64,000 nt of DNA from Leptodontidium sp. MPI-SDFR-AT-0119 (GCA_020726505.1 JAHLEZ010000012.1:806001-870000); one strand, 5' to 3'. Positions 27,621 through 37,229 are shown, counted from the first letter of the stretch. A program made the numbers and translations. Notes: generated from the sequence alone by a model not told the origin.

Positions 27621-27830
27621 TAGATCGAAAGGTCGATCTGTATGTGTTATGGAGAGGTTGCAGGACCAAGAATCAAGTGGGGGATGCGCCACTTTAAATA
27701 GGAGGGTTGTTTGCCTAACTTAGTGGTACAGGAATAGTTGTGGCCTAAGTATTCAGTTTAGTGTTTGCTCTCGCTTAGCGCAGCCAACCACAATACTAGT
27801 GGCTTACTACTGTCACTTGGCTGGGGGGTG

Positions 27831-28015
27831 TGTTGTACAGGCACGGGCTGATGCTCGGTTAGCTGTGCGCTACGCTGGATATGGTTTCTGCCACGTTATA
27901 CCGCTTTCAGAAGAACAACGTGTTCCCCTGATTTCCTCATGTATTCTAGACAACAATCAACCATTTCAATTCTCCCTACGTTAATCGCAAGGCTCTACTC
28001 CACTTCTGTACCACA
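27831..28015 (+). repeat. Copia-Y 3' LTR
   Basis: It starts TGTTGTACAGG right after a polypurine tract, ends CTGTACCACA, and is followed by the TATAG target duplication. It is 98.9 percent identical to the 5' LTR by direct comparison (2 differences in 185). Confidence 0.95.
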
Positions 28016-28020
28016 TATAG

Positions 28021-28478
28021 TCTATCTAAATATGTTAGCTTTAGACTATGTTAAATAAGTAAGGCGATATTAAAAGTAGTTATATATATACTATATGTGT
28101 GTGTGTATATGTGTATATGGCTAAGAAAGGAAAACCTCAATTCTAGGGGAATCTAGCGCATATATATACCTCAACTCATAGATAATACTAAGCCTAGGGG
28201 TTGTTGTTGACGACCTCGCTTAGCCGACTTCGTTACCTTACGTATTGTCGCATACCGGAACGCCTCTAATTAATACTAACACGGCTATTACGGAGCACTA
28301 CTATATTACTATACTTGATTCGGGTACCTTTTGGAGCACTTTCGGACCGGGGTCAGGTGTTGCTTAACACTTAGTTATTTCTGACATTTTGTACTTCTTA
28401 TTTTTTTTTAGGTTATTTCTTATTTATTGAGAGCTTTAGCTGTATTAGAATATGTCTTTCCAAAAGAAGTTTTGCCTG
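28021..28478. other. Remainder of copia-X 3' region
   Basis: No gene is seen. The stretch holds a short TATA/TGTG microsatellite (about 28080-28117) and otherwise decayed sequence leading into the copia-X 3' LTR. Confidence 0.4.
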
Positions 28479-28734
28479 TGTTAGTCCACAGGCCCCTGCG
28501 GAAGCCTACCTAGATAGTACAGGCGTACTTTCGTTAATACATAGGGGTCAGAGCTTAGCTGGATTAGTTTCGGTGGAGATTCGGTGGGGTTTCGTAGTAT
28601 ATAGTCTAGCTCTCCTTGTACTCTCTTAGAATATATATAGATTTTGAACTATATATTTATTACTCTGTCGCTATACTCGCATTAGAATATATTCACACAT
28701 GCGGCGTGGTATATAAACCGGTACTGCACCGACA
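28479..28734 (+). repeat. Copia-X 3' LTR (subfamily A)
   Basis: 256 bp, beginning TGTTAGTCCACAGG and ending ACCGACA, followed by CATCG, which also precedes the 5' LTR at 12767. It shares with that copy the segment GGCGTACTTTCG, which is replaced by a different sequence in the LTRs at 30345 and 31193. Confidence 0.85.
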
Positions 28735-28800
28735 CATCGGGATATATACGAGCCGGGAACCTAGCGAGAAAGGGGTTATATATATAGAATATTATTAATA
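28735..28800 (+). pseudogene. MULE transposase pseudogene, C-terminal tail
   Basis: Directly after the copia-X 3' LTR the sequence repeats CATCG and continues the transposase frame with DIYEPGT, then decays. It is the separated tail of the pseudogene at 10895-12766. The remaining 140 bp to the right TIR is AT-rich and non-coding. Confidence 0.6.
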
Positions 28801-28941
28801 TATTAGTTAAATAATATAATAGATGTTAGTACAGCTTCTACAAGTGTAATACAAAGGGATGTAATTGGAGGGGTGGAAGTGTATACTTAAGATATAGACT
28901 TTGAATTAGATAATATAAATGAGTTAGTATAATTAAGTAGA

Positions 28942-29006
28942 ATATATAAGTGGCCCTTGCCCTATAGTACAAATTAATATGGCAGGGCGAGGTTGATAAA
29001 TGCACC
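28942..29006 (-). repeat. MULE right terminal inverted repeat
   Basis: It is the inverted partner of 10667-10732. Its inner part, GTGGCCCTTGCCCTATAGTA, matches the left TIR exactly on the opposite strand. The outer end reads GATAAATGCACC. Confidence 0.75.
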
Positions 29007-29278
29007 CTTCGGATTCCCCGTGTTAGATTTTGACTTCGGTAACTCGTGCCGATTCTACGCTAGAGAACAGCCGAAGTAATCTCCACTGCTTACGCGGCTC
29101 AGAAATTACTCTCGTATTCGATTATGTAGTCGAATCTTCTAGAGAAGTCAATTACGTAGTTATCGAAGCTTCTAAAGAAGCTATTATTATGTATATAACT
29201 ACTAAAGAGCCCTTATAGCTCTTCTCTTAAGTAAGTAAGCAAGTAATCTACTTTGTCTCTAATCACTTGTTCACTTAC
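29007..29278. other. Unassigned sequence with a short open frame
   Basis: A plus-strand frame at 29030-29218 codes a repetitive acidic peptide (VVESSREV, VVIEASKEA). It has no recognisable family and may be a transposon fragment. Confidence 0.3.
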
Positions 29279-29559
29279 TGTGGCGGGGACAGCCGCTAAT
29301 TTCTTTTGTCACATGACTGGGCTAGTCCTTCGCATATATAAGGAGCTAACACTTAACTATAGAACGTTAAGAACGTAATACTAAATATATTTTATTTATT
29401 AAAACTCTTTTCCCTCCCCTCCTTCGCCAATTTATACTCTTTAAATATATAATATCTTTAGATTTAATTAATCTATTATTTATAGAGCCTAGAATCTCCT
29501 CCGGTGGCTTGTTATATGTTACCCTCTTGTTATGTGGATTAGGGTTCGTCCCTCCCACA
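29279..29559 (+). repeat. Putative solo LTR with TTAC target duplication
   Basis: It starts TGTGGCGGGGAC and ends GTCCCTCCCACA, an imperfect 12-bp inverted pair. TTAC lies directly before (29275-29278) and after (29560-29563). A TATATAAGG promoter-like box lies near 29336. At 281 bp it has the size of a fungal Ty3/gypsy LTR. Confidence 0.6.
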
Positions 29560-29739
29560 TTACTACGATTCCTCTCTTCTGATTAGCTCACTTATTTTCA
29601 CATAGAAGAAGTACTATTATATCCTTAGAACTAAAGTAAAACTAACGACAACGTATAACTTAAATATTAATAATTAAATAAACGTAATAAACTAATATAT
29701 TAAGTAATAATTCTGTCCCTTTTATTATTATTACTAAGA

Positions 29740-30780
29740 CAACTAAAGTAACCTCTTATTAATTATAAACATCGCTTAATTAATATTACTATACGAGTCT
29801 TTAGGTCGCCTGTCTCCTTTTTAATTACTTAATAACGTTAAGCTAAGGACTTCCTAGGACTTAATTAACTTAAAGCCTCTAGTTATAGTAATAAAGAAAC
29901 TTAATCGCGAGGAAGCTTTATAAGTAATATTATAAATAAAAGAGGTTATAAAAGTCACACAATTATTTCTAAAGAATTAATAAAAGAAAAGAAAATAACT
30001 AATAAATCGTGAGTGACGTGCTATTAATTGAGACGTTAATAACTTAGTATTAGTTAACACTTAGAACTAAAACATCGACTGACCCTTAAGGAAGTTATTT
30101 AATAAATAATATAACCTTATTAAAGTAATTACTAAGGAAAAAGAAAATTAAAGAGTTAAGTTATTAAAAGACTAATTAATTTACCCTGTTTTCTACTTAT
30201 ACTCGCTTTATAAGTACGTCGATAACTCCCTACTAAGATAAGTTAAAGTTACGCCGGCACTTATTTAATTATTATTAAAGTAAAATAAGTAAGAAATTAA
30301 AGGTATCTTTAACTTTAAGATTATACGAAATAAGCTATTTTATTTGTCGGTGCAGTACCGGTTTATATACCACGCCGTATGTGTGAATATATTCTAATGC
30401 GAGTATAGCGACAGAGTAATAAATATATAGTTCAAAATCTATGTGTATTCTAAGAGAGTGCGAGGAGAGCTAGACTATATACTACGAAACCCCACCGAAT
30501 CTCTACTGAAACCAGTCCGGCTAGGCTCTGACCCCTGAATTTGACCCGCACCCCCCTTTTCCAGACCGAAGTATACTTATGCAGGGACCTGTGGACCAAC
30601 ACTATTATATTAAGTGGCTAAGTACTAACGAAGACTTAAAGTATTTAAATACTAAAGGCCTACTAAGAGCTCTCCTAAAGTAGCTAAAGGCCTATAACGC
30701 TAGTATTAATAACTATAACGACTTTAAAGACAATATAGTTATAACTATAATTACGTAAACATAGTTTTTTAAGAAGGGGG
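29740..30780 (+). pseudogene. Ty3/gypsy integrase C terminus and chromodomain, decayed
   Basis: The plus-strand frame matches the end of fungal chromodomain gypsy pol: KKLNREEA, then the GPY-like region, then PVFYLYSLYKYVDN (about 30.19 kb), equivalent to the usual HPVFHVSLL block. A chromodomain follows. It is cut at 30344 by a solo LTR and resumes at 30607 with YIKWLSTNEDLKYLNT. The sequence ends at a polypurine tract (AAGAAGGGGGAG) before the 3' LTR. The RT and RNase H parts upstream were not found, so the element is 5'-truncated or its upstream half is unrecognisable. Stops are frequent. Confidence 0.75.
30345..30601 (-). repeat. Solo LTR of copia-X subfamily B inside gypsy chromodomain
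   Basis: 257 bp. On the minus strand it starts TGTTGGTCCACAGG and ends ACCGACA. The flanks are TTATT (left) and CTATT (right), a 5-bp duplication with one C-to-T change. Skipping it restores the chromodomain frame (KLFY then IKWL). Confidence 0.85.
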
Positions 30781-30785
30781 AGTAA

Positions 30786-31087
30786 TATTACGACTTATAA
30801 TACACTTTATATTCTAATCGACACGGGCTCATAATATCGCTAGCTATACGACGGCGCTAAGCCTAATAGGGAAGACTAAGTGGCGAGCCTGCGATATATT
30901 AACGTAAATAGCACTCGACTACGCTAGGCCTCATTAGGAGGGTCCTTTATATATATATACTCGAGCCCTCCCTTATAAAGAGCTCTCCTTTCCTCCTTGT
31001 CTTTTCTTCTCGATTCTGAGCGTAGCCTTAGGTCTAAATACAAAGCTTGAGTCAACTCGCCGTATTAACCTTTGGCTAGCCGTAATA
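30786..31087 (+). repeat. Ty3/gypsy 3' LTR
   Basis: 302 bp beginning TATTACG and ending CGTAATA (perfect 7-bp inverted ends, originally probably TGTTACG and CGTAACA), directly after the polypurine tract of the gypsy remnant. TATATATATACTCG near 30950 could be a promoter box. Confidence 0.75.
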
Positions 31088-31451
31088 AAATATAATTAAA
31101 TAATCTTTAAGTTAAAGCTTAAAATTCGCTTTATAACTTAAGACCTTTTTTATTTATAATAAAGTTAACGATATAAGCTTATTACTAATTAGTGTTAATA
31201 TAGTATTAGTTTATATACTACGTTATATATATAAATATATTTTAATACGAGTATAGTAATAAAGTAATAAAATATATAGTTTCAAAAATCTATATATTTT
31301 TAAAGAGAACACAAAGAGAGTTAGACTATATATTATAAAACCCCACCGAATGTCCACTGAAACTAGTCCGGCTAGGCTCTGACCCCTGACTTTAACCCGC
31401 ACCCCCTTTTCTAGACTAAAGGATGCTCCTGCAGGGACCTGTGGACTAATA
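31088..31451 (-). mobile_element. Copia-X subfamily B 5' LTR and leader fragment
   Basis: On the minus strand an LTR (31451-31193) is followed by about 105 bp of leader that matches the leader of copia-X at 13023-13130. The fragment then stops at the gypsy LTR, so the gypsy element inserted into this older copia copy. Confidence 0.75.
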
Positions 31452-31931
31452 CTTTTAGAACCGTCTATAATTACAGACTAGTTCTAGACTCCGGTACTAG
31501 CGAGTACTAAGTAACGGTTTCAACAGCACAGTGGAGTCGAAACTCCAACAGCCAGAAAGTGGGAATCGTGGTTCAAGCAGCAGCACTGACAAGGACGAAC
31601 CTTCGATAGACGATATCTTGGGACTATTAGCTCGTTTGGATTTGTTCATTGATAGTATGCGTTGGGATCACTGCAAATCTTTCGGCAAGCTTCAGTGAGA
31701 AAGCGTTCACCGACAGCGGTTTCGCTATGTAAGTGGATTCCGTCGCCGTTTTTCATTAACCGGCCGGGATTGCCAGTTCTTGAGATCTGTCTTGGGAGAG
31801 ATTTTGCCAGTCTTTAAAATTCCGACGAGCCATGAGAAGCGTTTCTAATTATAATTAAGTGGAGATGCCTGTCTGGAGTACATCCTGCTCTTGTTGCCCG
31901 TCTGGCGCTCGTGGGACAACCTTCGGGGGTA

Positions 31932-33186
31932 CGGAAGGGGGTTCCAAGTGGGTCTCGTCCACCCCTGCTGGGCGGTGAGACTCATCGAAGCTTGTAGAAC
32001 CTGTGTACCCCTTATTGATTTAATAACTGTCCCTTACTAATTTGTATTAAGTAAATATCGTCAAAATGCCTTAGACACATAAGACTTTAACTCGCGTGCG
32101 CTTTAAGACTCTCCTTAATAAAGGCTATTCTTAACGTATTATAGTACGTAAACTTAATATTTCACGCTCCTTAGCTTAATATTTCATTAATAAACCCGAC
32201 TAACAAGTAAAACCTCTTGGCGTACTTTTAAAGATATTAGACAAGAAGATTCAAGAGATTATTTAATAGTTTATAGGCTATTACGATTGACGAGTCTCTT
32301 CTCTTTAACAAATCCGTGAGAAGTTTAAATTAAATTACTGTAATAATACTTTACTCGTAGCTTTTAAACGTCACGGTTATTATTATTACTCTCTTAATTA
32401 TAAGCCATTTTTATTAAAAGAGAATAAACTTAAGTAATAAAGCTTTTCTATTACGAATTAAGACCAGAAGAAAGAGTATTAACGACGAAGGAGATTTACA
32501 AATAAGACAATTACTTATATAGACTTACTCTATAAACGTAAGATCCTTTATTAACGAGGAGAAAGAAGAAGGCTTAATTGTATTTAATTTACCTTTTACT
32601 TAAGGCACAAGTCAGTAATAGCTTAAGCTATAATTAAGTATAATTTCAAGTTAGTATTATACTTTATTTTGTATAAAAGAGAAGGAAAAGGATTTATATA
32701 ATAAAAGTATATAAACTAGATCCTTAATAGACTATTAAAGGAAATATTTAAGTAACTAAGAGACTTCTTTTATATAAAGGATAATAGTAAGGTTCACGGG
32801 AAGACTAATACGAAGAGGAATCATAGATTCTATAATGTTATACGATTAGAGTGCTATATTTATTTAATTAATTAGCCTCTTTACTTACTAAATCTTAATT
32901 TAATTAAGAATATTTAGAGAGTTCTTAAGTAAAAGCTATAGAACCGGAATCTTCACGGAGGGTAAAAACTTAAAGATTTAAAAGTAGTTATACTCGATAT
33001 CTAGGAAAAGGAGATTACTATTGATTTAATTAATAGATTCGTAGATACTATACTATAAAGGCTAAAAAAGGTTAGACTTAAGAAGGGAGGACCTTCTAAG
33101 TAGTAATGTAAATAGATTTCTAAATACAGCGTAGAATATAGCAGAAAACAGGGGGGTGGACGAGACCCACTTGAAACCCCCTTCCG
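31932..33186 (+). mobile_element. Tc1/mariner-type transposon, 1,255 bp
   Basis: Terminal inverted repeats of about 35 bp (31932-31966 and 33152-33186), beginning CGGAAGGGGGTT on each strand, are bounded on both sides by TA (31930-31931 and 33187-33188), the classic Tc1/mariner target. It encloses one transposase pseudogene. The TIRs remain GC-rich with one mismatch in the first 30 bp, while the interior is strongly AT-rich. Confidence 0.9.
32066..33103 (+). pseudogene. Tc1-type transposase pseudogene
   Basis: From the ATG at 32066 one frame runs to 33103 (346 codons) without frameshift. An N-terminal helix-turn-helix is visible (LNKGYS, RKLNISRS), followed by the DDE domain. The first catalytic site, expected as TDET, reads TNKT. 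KDNSKVHGK (about 32.78 kb) is kept. The PDLNPIENVW block reads LNLNLIKNI and then a stop. The changes are G-to-A or C-to-T, as under RIP. Stops replace Trp and Gln codons throughout. Confidence 0.88.
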
Positions 33187-34300
33187 TACAACAGAACTTA
33201 CTATAGAGACGATTTTCTCCAGCGCCGGTTTTATCGTGTGGATCCTCGTCCTATCCGTTCTGTACAGCATCAATGCCCCTTATGCAAAGACAAGGGGAAG
33301 GCTACACATCTCTAACATTACTGATCGGAATATACCTTGTTGCTCGAGCATCGTTTCTTGGCACACATCTGTAGGTGTTGAGGGAGCCTATACTTTCATT
33401 TATACTTGTTCCGAGGTTTCCTGAGACATGCGATGTCCTCTTTCTTGAAAATTTCCCGATTTTGCAATTACTAACCTCCGATATGAAGGGTGGCATCGAT
33501 ATCTCGGTATTGAGTACTACATAGAACGCGTAGGGGCTTCTTTGTTATCATCATCGGTGAGGGTGTCAACCGTCCCATTCAAGAAAGTCCCTCTGGTCCG
33601 GAATCACCTACAGGAGTGGCACAGTTCTAACAGCTCTGCTTACCTACTATTTGCTCCATCGGCTATACTTTAATGGCGATCATAGCAAATAATTCGTTCA
33701 TGCGTTGAGAGACGTGGTAGAGGGAGTTCTTGTGGAAATTGTAAATTTGAAACTCTCTTCCTGTTTTGTGGTCACTTGATTCTCGCTTATATGTTAATAT
33801 GGTTATCGCGTTACCTTTCACGTTGTCCTGTTTGGTTCTCTCCAAGTCATGGCGGCGCCAGTCCTGTTTCTTGTGGAGGACTTCTATATCGCATTGACCA
33901 GCAGCAGCAGCAGGGCGAAGCGAGACAGTGCAACCGAGGGGGTTGGCTCTTCCGGACTGAGATTGGACTGGGAAGCGACATATATTATTGGCACTATGCG
34001 CTCTGGTCAGCCTCAACTTCATGCGGAATTGTGCTTTTCGCCATGATCAGCGTTGCCCCCTTAAATCGGCTGCTCGACAAACCGAAAACCTTGGTCATCA
34101 ATTCGAGCTGGATAAGTCTCACACCACGGGTGCCCGCTATAGCTCTCATCATTTGCCTGCCATTTATCAAAGGCTTGATTGCCTCATCTTGGTCTGGCGC
34201 CGTTACCGGGATTCTCTTCCTGGTGTTTCTTTGGGAGTGGACCGCTGGGCTGGAGAGCAAATGGAAATTAGTTGAGCCATGGAAGGAAATCCAGGAGTGA

Positions 34301-35593
34301 TGGGCTTGGTCAACCGTTCTCTAGGATTCGATTCGTTCCGTTTTAGCGGCCTGAATTTGTTTGAGTCAAAAATCCGGGTATCGTCTGGTCGAGTGAGCGA
34401 GTGTTTACCTATCAAGCGAGGTTTCCGATTCCTCGGATGGCCTCAAAAACGACAAAATGTCGTCTAGGCAGGGGTCTCGCTTAGCATTCAACTATAGCCG
34501 AGGCGGTTGATAGAAATACAGGTTTTACCCTTTTCATATACCGCGATCTCGACAGGGGTGTCTTCACTGCTTTTCACGCTCGGAAGCAACTCGAAGGCAT
34601 CCTTATCATGTATTGGTTCGCGTAGAGATCCAGTGACCAGTCATTCGTGACCTCTCCGGTACTGTACGGAAGTACCTAGGCTGTTAGGCCTGTCAGTGTT
34701 GACCTCGGCTCGTTGAGGAGCGGATTCTTCCGACTTTCGGGCGTCCTCCCCTTGCTGCGCTGCACTGCACTGCACCCCGCAAAATCACAAGCGTCCCACT
34801 GGTAGCTGGAACGTCATTTCTCACAAGCCGAGAAATACCTACCTTTGGAGTGAGATAGGGAGAGGAGAGGAGTGAGATGGGGAGAGGAGTGAGATGGGGA
34901 GAGGAGAGGAGGGGGAGGGGAGGAAGGGAGGAAGAAGGGAGGAAGGGAGAGAGAGGAGCGGGGGATAATAGGAAGTGGAATGCAGGAATAAAATAGGCCA
35001 TAAAATAAGGTATAGATCTCATCCATCCGTTCGTCCATCAATATCAATATCCTGTCACACCACAATCACTTCCAAGCAATAAGCAATTGTCCAGGATCAT
35101 CCGATTCAAAGATATCCATGTCCAGGCCAGGCCTCTCCCATCTCCGTTACGCCGAGCTAAAGATACCCTCCCCTCCCGTTCCATTCCATTCCAGTCGCTG
35201 GCTGGCTGGCTGGCTGGCTGTTCCAACTTGCTTGCTTGTCTGTATGGGGCAAAGGGCGAGCGAGGTAAGACTCTGTTTCTTGGGCCGCGGATCAAAGCAA
35301 TGCAGGCAGGTGGGTGTGTCCTGGGGGAACTAGCAACTTCGCCGAGCTCCAACTGCCACTTTTCGCCCTGCACTTCTCCTCCTTCTCACACACTTTCTCC
35401 TCTTGCTTCTCCTTATCTTTGACTGTTTGAATAACGTGGAAGCCCCTCTGTATTCCTGTCTTTCTCGGATTTGGGGAACAATCAGGAGCGGTAGACTGTC
35501 AGCTACACCAAGCAGCTTCAAAGTCAAAAGTCTGGCCCGAATCAACAACTCCACGCAGCGCAACCACTTCACAACCCCGCCCAAGCTTTCAAG
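34301..35593. other. Boundary spacer and SFC1 upstream region
   Basis: There is no gene. The composition changes here from RIP-decayed to normal. A purine-rich tract is annotated separately. A run of GGCT units lies at about 35197-35222. The last few hundred bases presumably carry the promoter and 5' leader of the carrier gene at 35594. Confidence 0.5.
34848..34970. repeat. Polypurine (GA/GGA) tract
   Basis: About 120 bp of almost pure purine on the plus strand, built of GAGAGG, GAGTGAGATGG and GGAAG units. Such tracts can adopt H-DNA. It lies about 600 bp upstream of the SFC1 start codon. Confidence 0.9.
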
Positions 35594-36961
35594 ATGTCTG
35601 CGAAAAATGTGTCGGGCTCCAACGGCAAGAAGCCAGCTTCTGCCGCAACAAATTTGATCGGTAGGTCCAAATATGATGTTCTACAGACTTCTGACTCAGA
35701 GGCACATGCTTATAAAGTTCAACAGCTGGAGGAGCAGCTGGTATGATGGAAGCTTTAGTATGCCACCCACTTGGTACGTCACACTCTGGCAGAGAAGTTC
35801 TATTGTGGAATTTAACTGATAACGGTTTTTAGATACCATCAAAGTGCGAATGCAACTTTCTCGTCGAGCACGCGCTCCCGGCGCGAAGAAACGGGGCTTT
35901 GTCACTACAGGTGTGGAGATTGTGAAAAGGGAAACGCCACTCGGACTATACAAGGGGTTAGGTGCTGTCGTTACTGGTATCGTGCCGAAGATGGCTATTC
36001 GATTTACGAGTTTCGAGGCATACAAGAAGTTGCTCGCTGACAAAGAGACGGGGAATGTAACCGGCAGAGCTACGTTTATGGGTAAGTTCCTGCTCTTCAA
36101 TCACCCCAGTGACTTACCTCCAGTCCCGAGAAAGAGATCTCTGGCTCATACCATCCATGCTGACAAAATGAAAAACAGCTGGCCTGGCAGCAGGTGTCAC
36201 CGAGGCAGTCGCCGTTGTAACGCCCATGGAGGTGATCAAAATCCGTCTGCAAGCGCAACACCACAGCATGGCCGATCCGCTTGATATTCCCAAGTACCGA
36301 AACGCGGCCCATGCTCTCTACACTGTAATCAAAGAAGAAGGAGTTGGGGCTCTGTACCGCGGAGTGTCACTGACTGCATTACGGCAAGGTACTTATGTCC
36401 TGAATATATCTTTATTTACCCCGCTACCCCAGATTGTGCCCCACCAGCACGGCATTTATTTCCCTTTGCGAGTCCACTTTGCTAACTGGCCGAAAAGGCT
36501 CGAATCAGGCCGTAAACTTCACCGCATACACTGAGTTCAAGGAGATTCTGCAGAGATGGCAACCCGAATACGCAGACGTCCCTATACCTTCCTACCAAAC
36601 CACGCTCATTGGTCTCGTATCAGGAGCTATGGGTCCACTCTCCAATGCGCCGATTGACACTATTAAGACGCGGTTACAGAAGACGCCAGGACAGCCGGGC
36701 GAGACTGCCATTAGCAGGATAACGGCAATTGCGAAGGATATGTTCAGGTAGGCTTCCTCTGGGGCTGTGGAAGTGGAGAGGAGGTTGATACTAACTGCAT
36801 GGATTAGGCAAGAAGGATTTCACGCTTTCTACAAGGGTATCACGCCCCGAATCATGCGTGTAGCACCGGGCCAAGCTGTGACTTTTACCGTGTACGAGTA
36901 TCTGAAAGAGAAACTGGAAAACAGTACTGTGCCGATTGTGGGTGGAAAGTACGAAGAGTAG
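35594..36961 (+). CDS. SFC1: Mitochondrial succinate/fumarate carrier
   Basis: Exons by splice signals: 35594-35660, 35726-35773, 35833-36081, 36179-36388, 36498-36747, 36808-36961, joining to 325 residues. The protein belongs to the mitochondrial carrier family, with three repeats carrying HPLDTIKVRM, TPMEVIKIRL and APIDTIKTRL (the PX[DE]XX[KR] signature). Motif by motif it follows yeast Sfc1/Acr1 (YKGLGAVV, IPKMAIRF, GITPRIMRVAPGQAVTF). Known role of the family: exchange of cytosolic succinate for mitochondrial fumarate across the inner membrane, needed for growth on acetate or ethanol through the glyoxylate cycle (Aspergillus AcuL). Five short introns; the last has a clear ACTAAC branch site. 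It is the first intact gene after the transposon block. Confidence 0.95.
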
Positions 36962-37229
36962 ATGACACTCGCCAGGAGCAAAATAGCCAGAGGAGGAACA
37001 CTGCATTGTTCATATCTGTTGAGAGTTTTGCGAGGTATAGACTTCTGTATCTGGGGACATAGAGATATTCTCTGGTGTTTGAGCCATTTCAAGCATACCG
37101 CATCTTCGGGACTCGGATATTGTATAGGAGGAGCATGGTCCAGCATGGCGTCCCAAGATCAAGTTTCATCTATCTAAATCATCATTACGCTTTTTATCAT
37201 GTTCCTGTTTGCGTATCCTTTGTCATGGT

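Larger units (their letters stand above)
19868..28015 (+). mobile_element. Copia-Y: nearly full-length Ty1/copia element, 8,148 bp
   Basis: Two 185-bp LTRs (19868-20052 and 27831-28015) differ at only two positions, both transitions. TATAG precedes the left LTR (19863-19867) and follows the right one (28016-28020). In order it carries an initiator-Met primer site, a mini-unit ending in a second short LTR-like repeat (20450-20539), a single-frame gag-pol with many stops (20795-26338), a spliced antisense ORF (27551-26643) and a polypurine tract (GGGGGG just before 27831). GC content is visibly higher than in the surrounding copia-X. It is the youngest large insertion in the stack. Confidence 0.92.
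12767..28734 (+). mobile_element. Copia-X: Ty1/copia LTR element, itself host to insertions
   Basis: The left LTR (12767-13022) and right LTR (28479-28734) are both 256 bp, begin TGTTRGTCCACAGG and belong to the same subfamily. CATCG precedes the left LTR and follows the right LTR, giving a 5-bp target duplication. The gag-pol pseudogene lies at 13.1-18.56 kb. The 3' non-coding part is interrupted by a solo LTR (18828-18998) and by copia-Y (19868-28015). Without these insertions the element would be about 7.6 kb. It inserted in the C-terminal coding part of the MULE. Confidence 0.75.
10667..29006 (+). mobile_element. Mutator-like element (MULE), split by nested copia elements
   Basis: Inverted repeats of about 65 bp mark the ends (10667-10732 and 28942-29006). 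Between them lies a MULE transposase pseudogene on the plus strand. Its frame breaks at 12,766 and resumes at 28,735, after the copia-X insertion. Each TIR holds an inner inverted repeat (CCCTTGCCC and GGGCAAGGG) that could fold into a hairpin. I could not recognise the 8-10 bp target duplication normally made by MULEs. Removing copia-X with one copy of its CATCG duplication would leave an element of roughly 2.4 kb. Confidence 0.7.
31530..34300 (+). pseudogene. LtrA-like (PF06772-type) membrane protein pseudogene split by Tc1
   Basis: The plus-strand fragments match, in order, fungal low-temperature-requirement-A-like membrane proteins: DEPSIDDILGLLARLDLF (about 31.6 kb), LLPVWRSWDNLRG (ending at the transposon), then after it YNRTYYRDDFLQR, VWILVLSVLYSINAPYA (33.23 kb), EYYIERVGA and FVIIIGEGVNR (33.5 kb), FHVVLFGSLQVMA (33.8 kb). 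The C terminus is KPKTLVINSSWISLTPRVP to WEWTAGLESKWKLVEPW, with stop at 34298-34300. Several helices are hydrophobic. Frameshifts (for example near 33225 and 33530), stops and a 1,255-bp transposon make it dead. The long open frame 33776-34300 is its last part and not a separate gene. Family assignment is from remembered motif patterns. Confidence 0.65.

Noticed and set aside
33776..34300. Independent 174-residue membrane protein gene
   Set aside because: It begins with TTG and not ATG, and it continues the frame and motif order of the LtrA-like pseudogene upstream.
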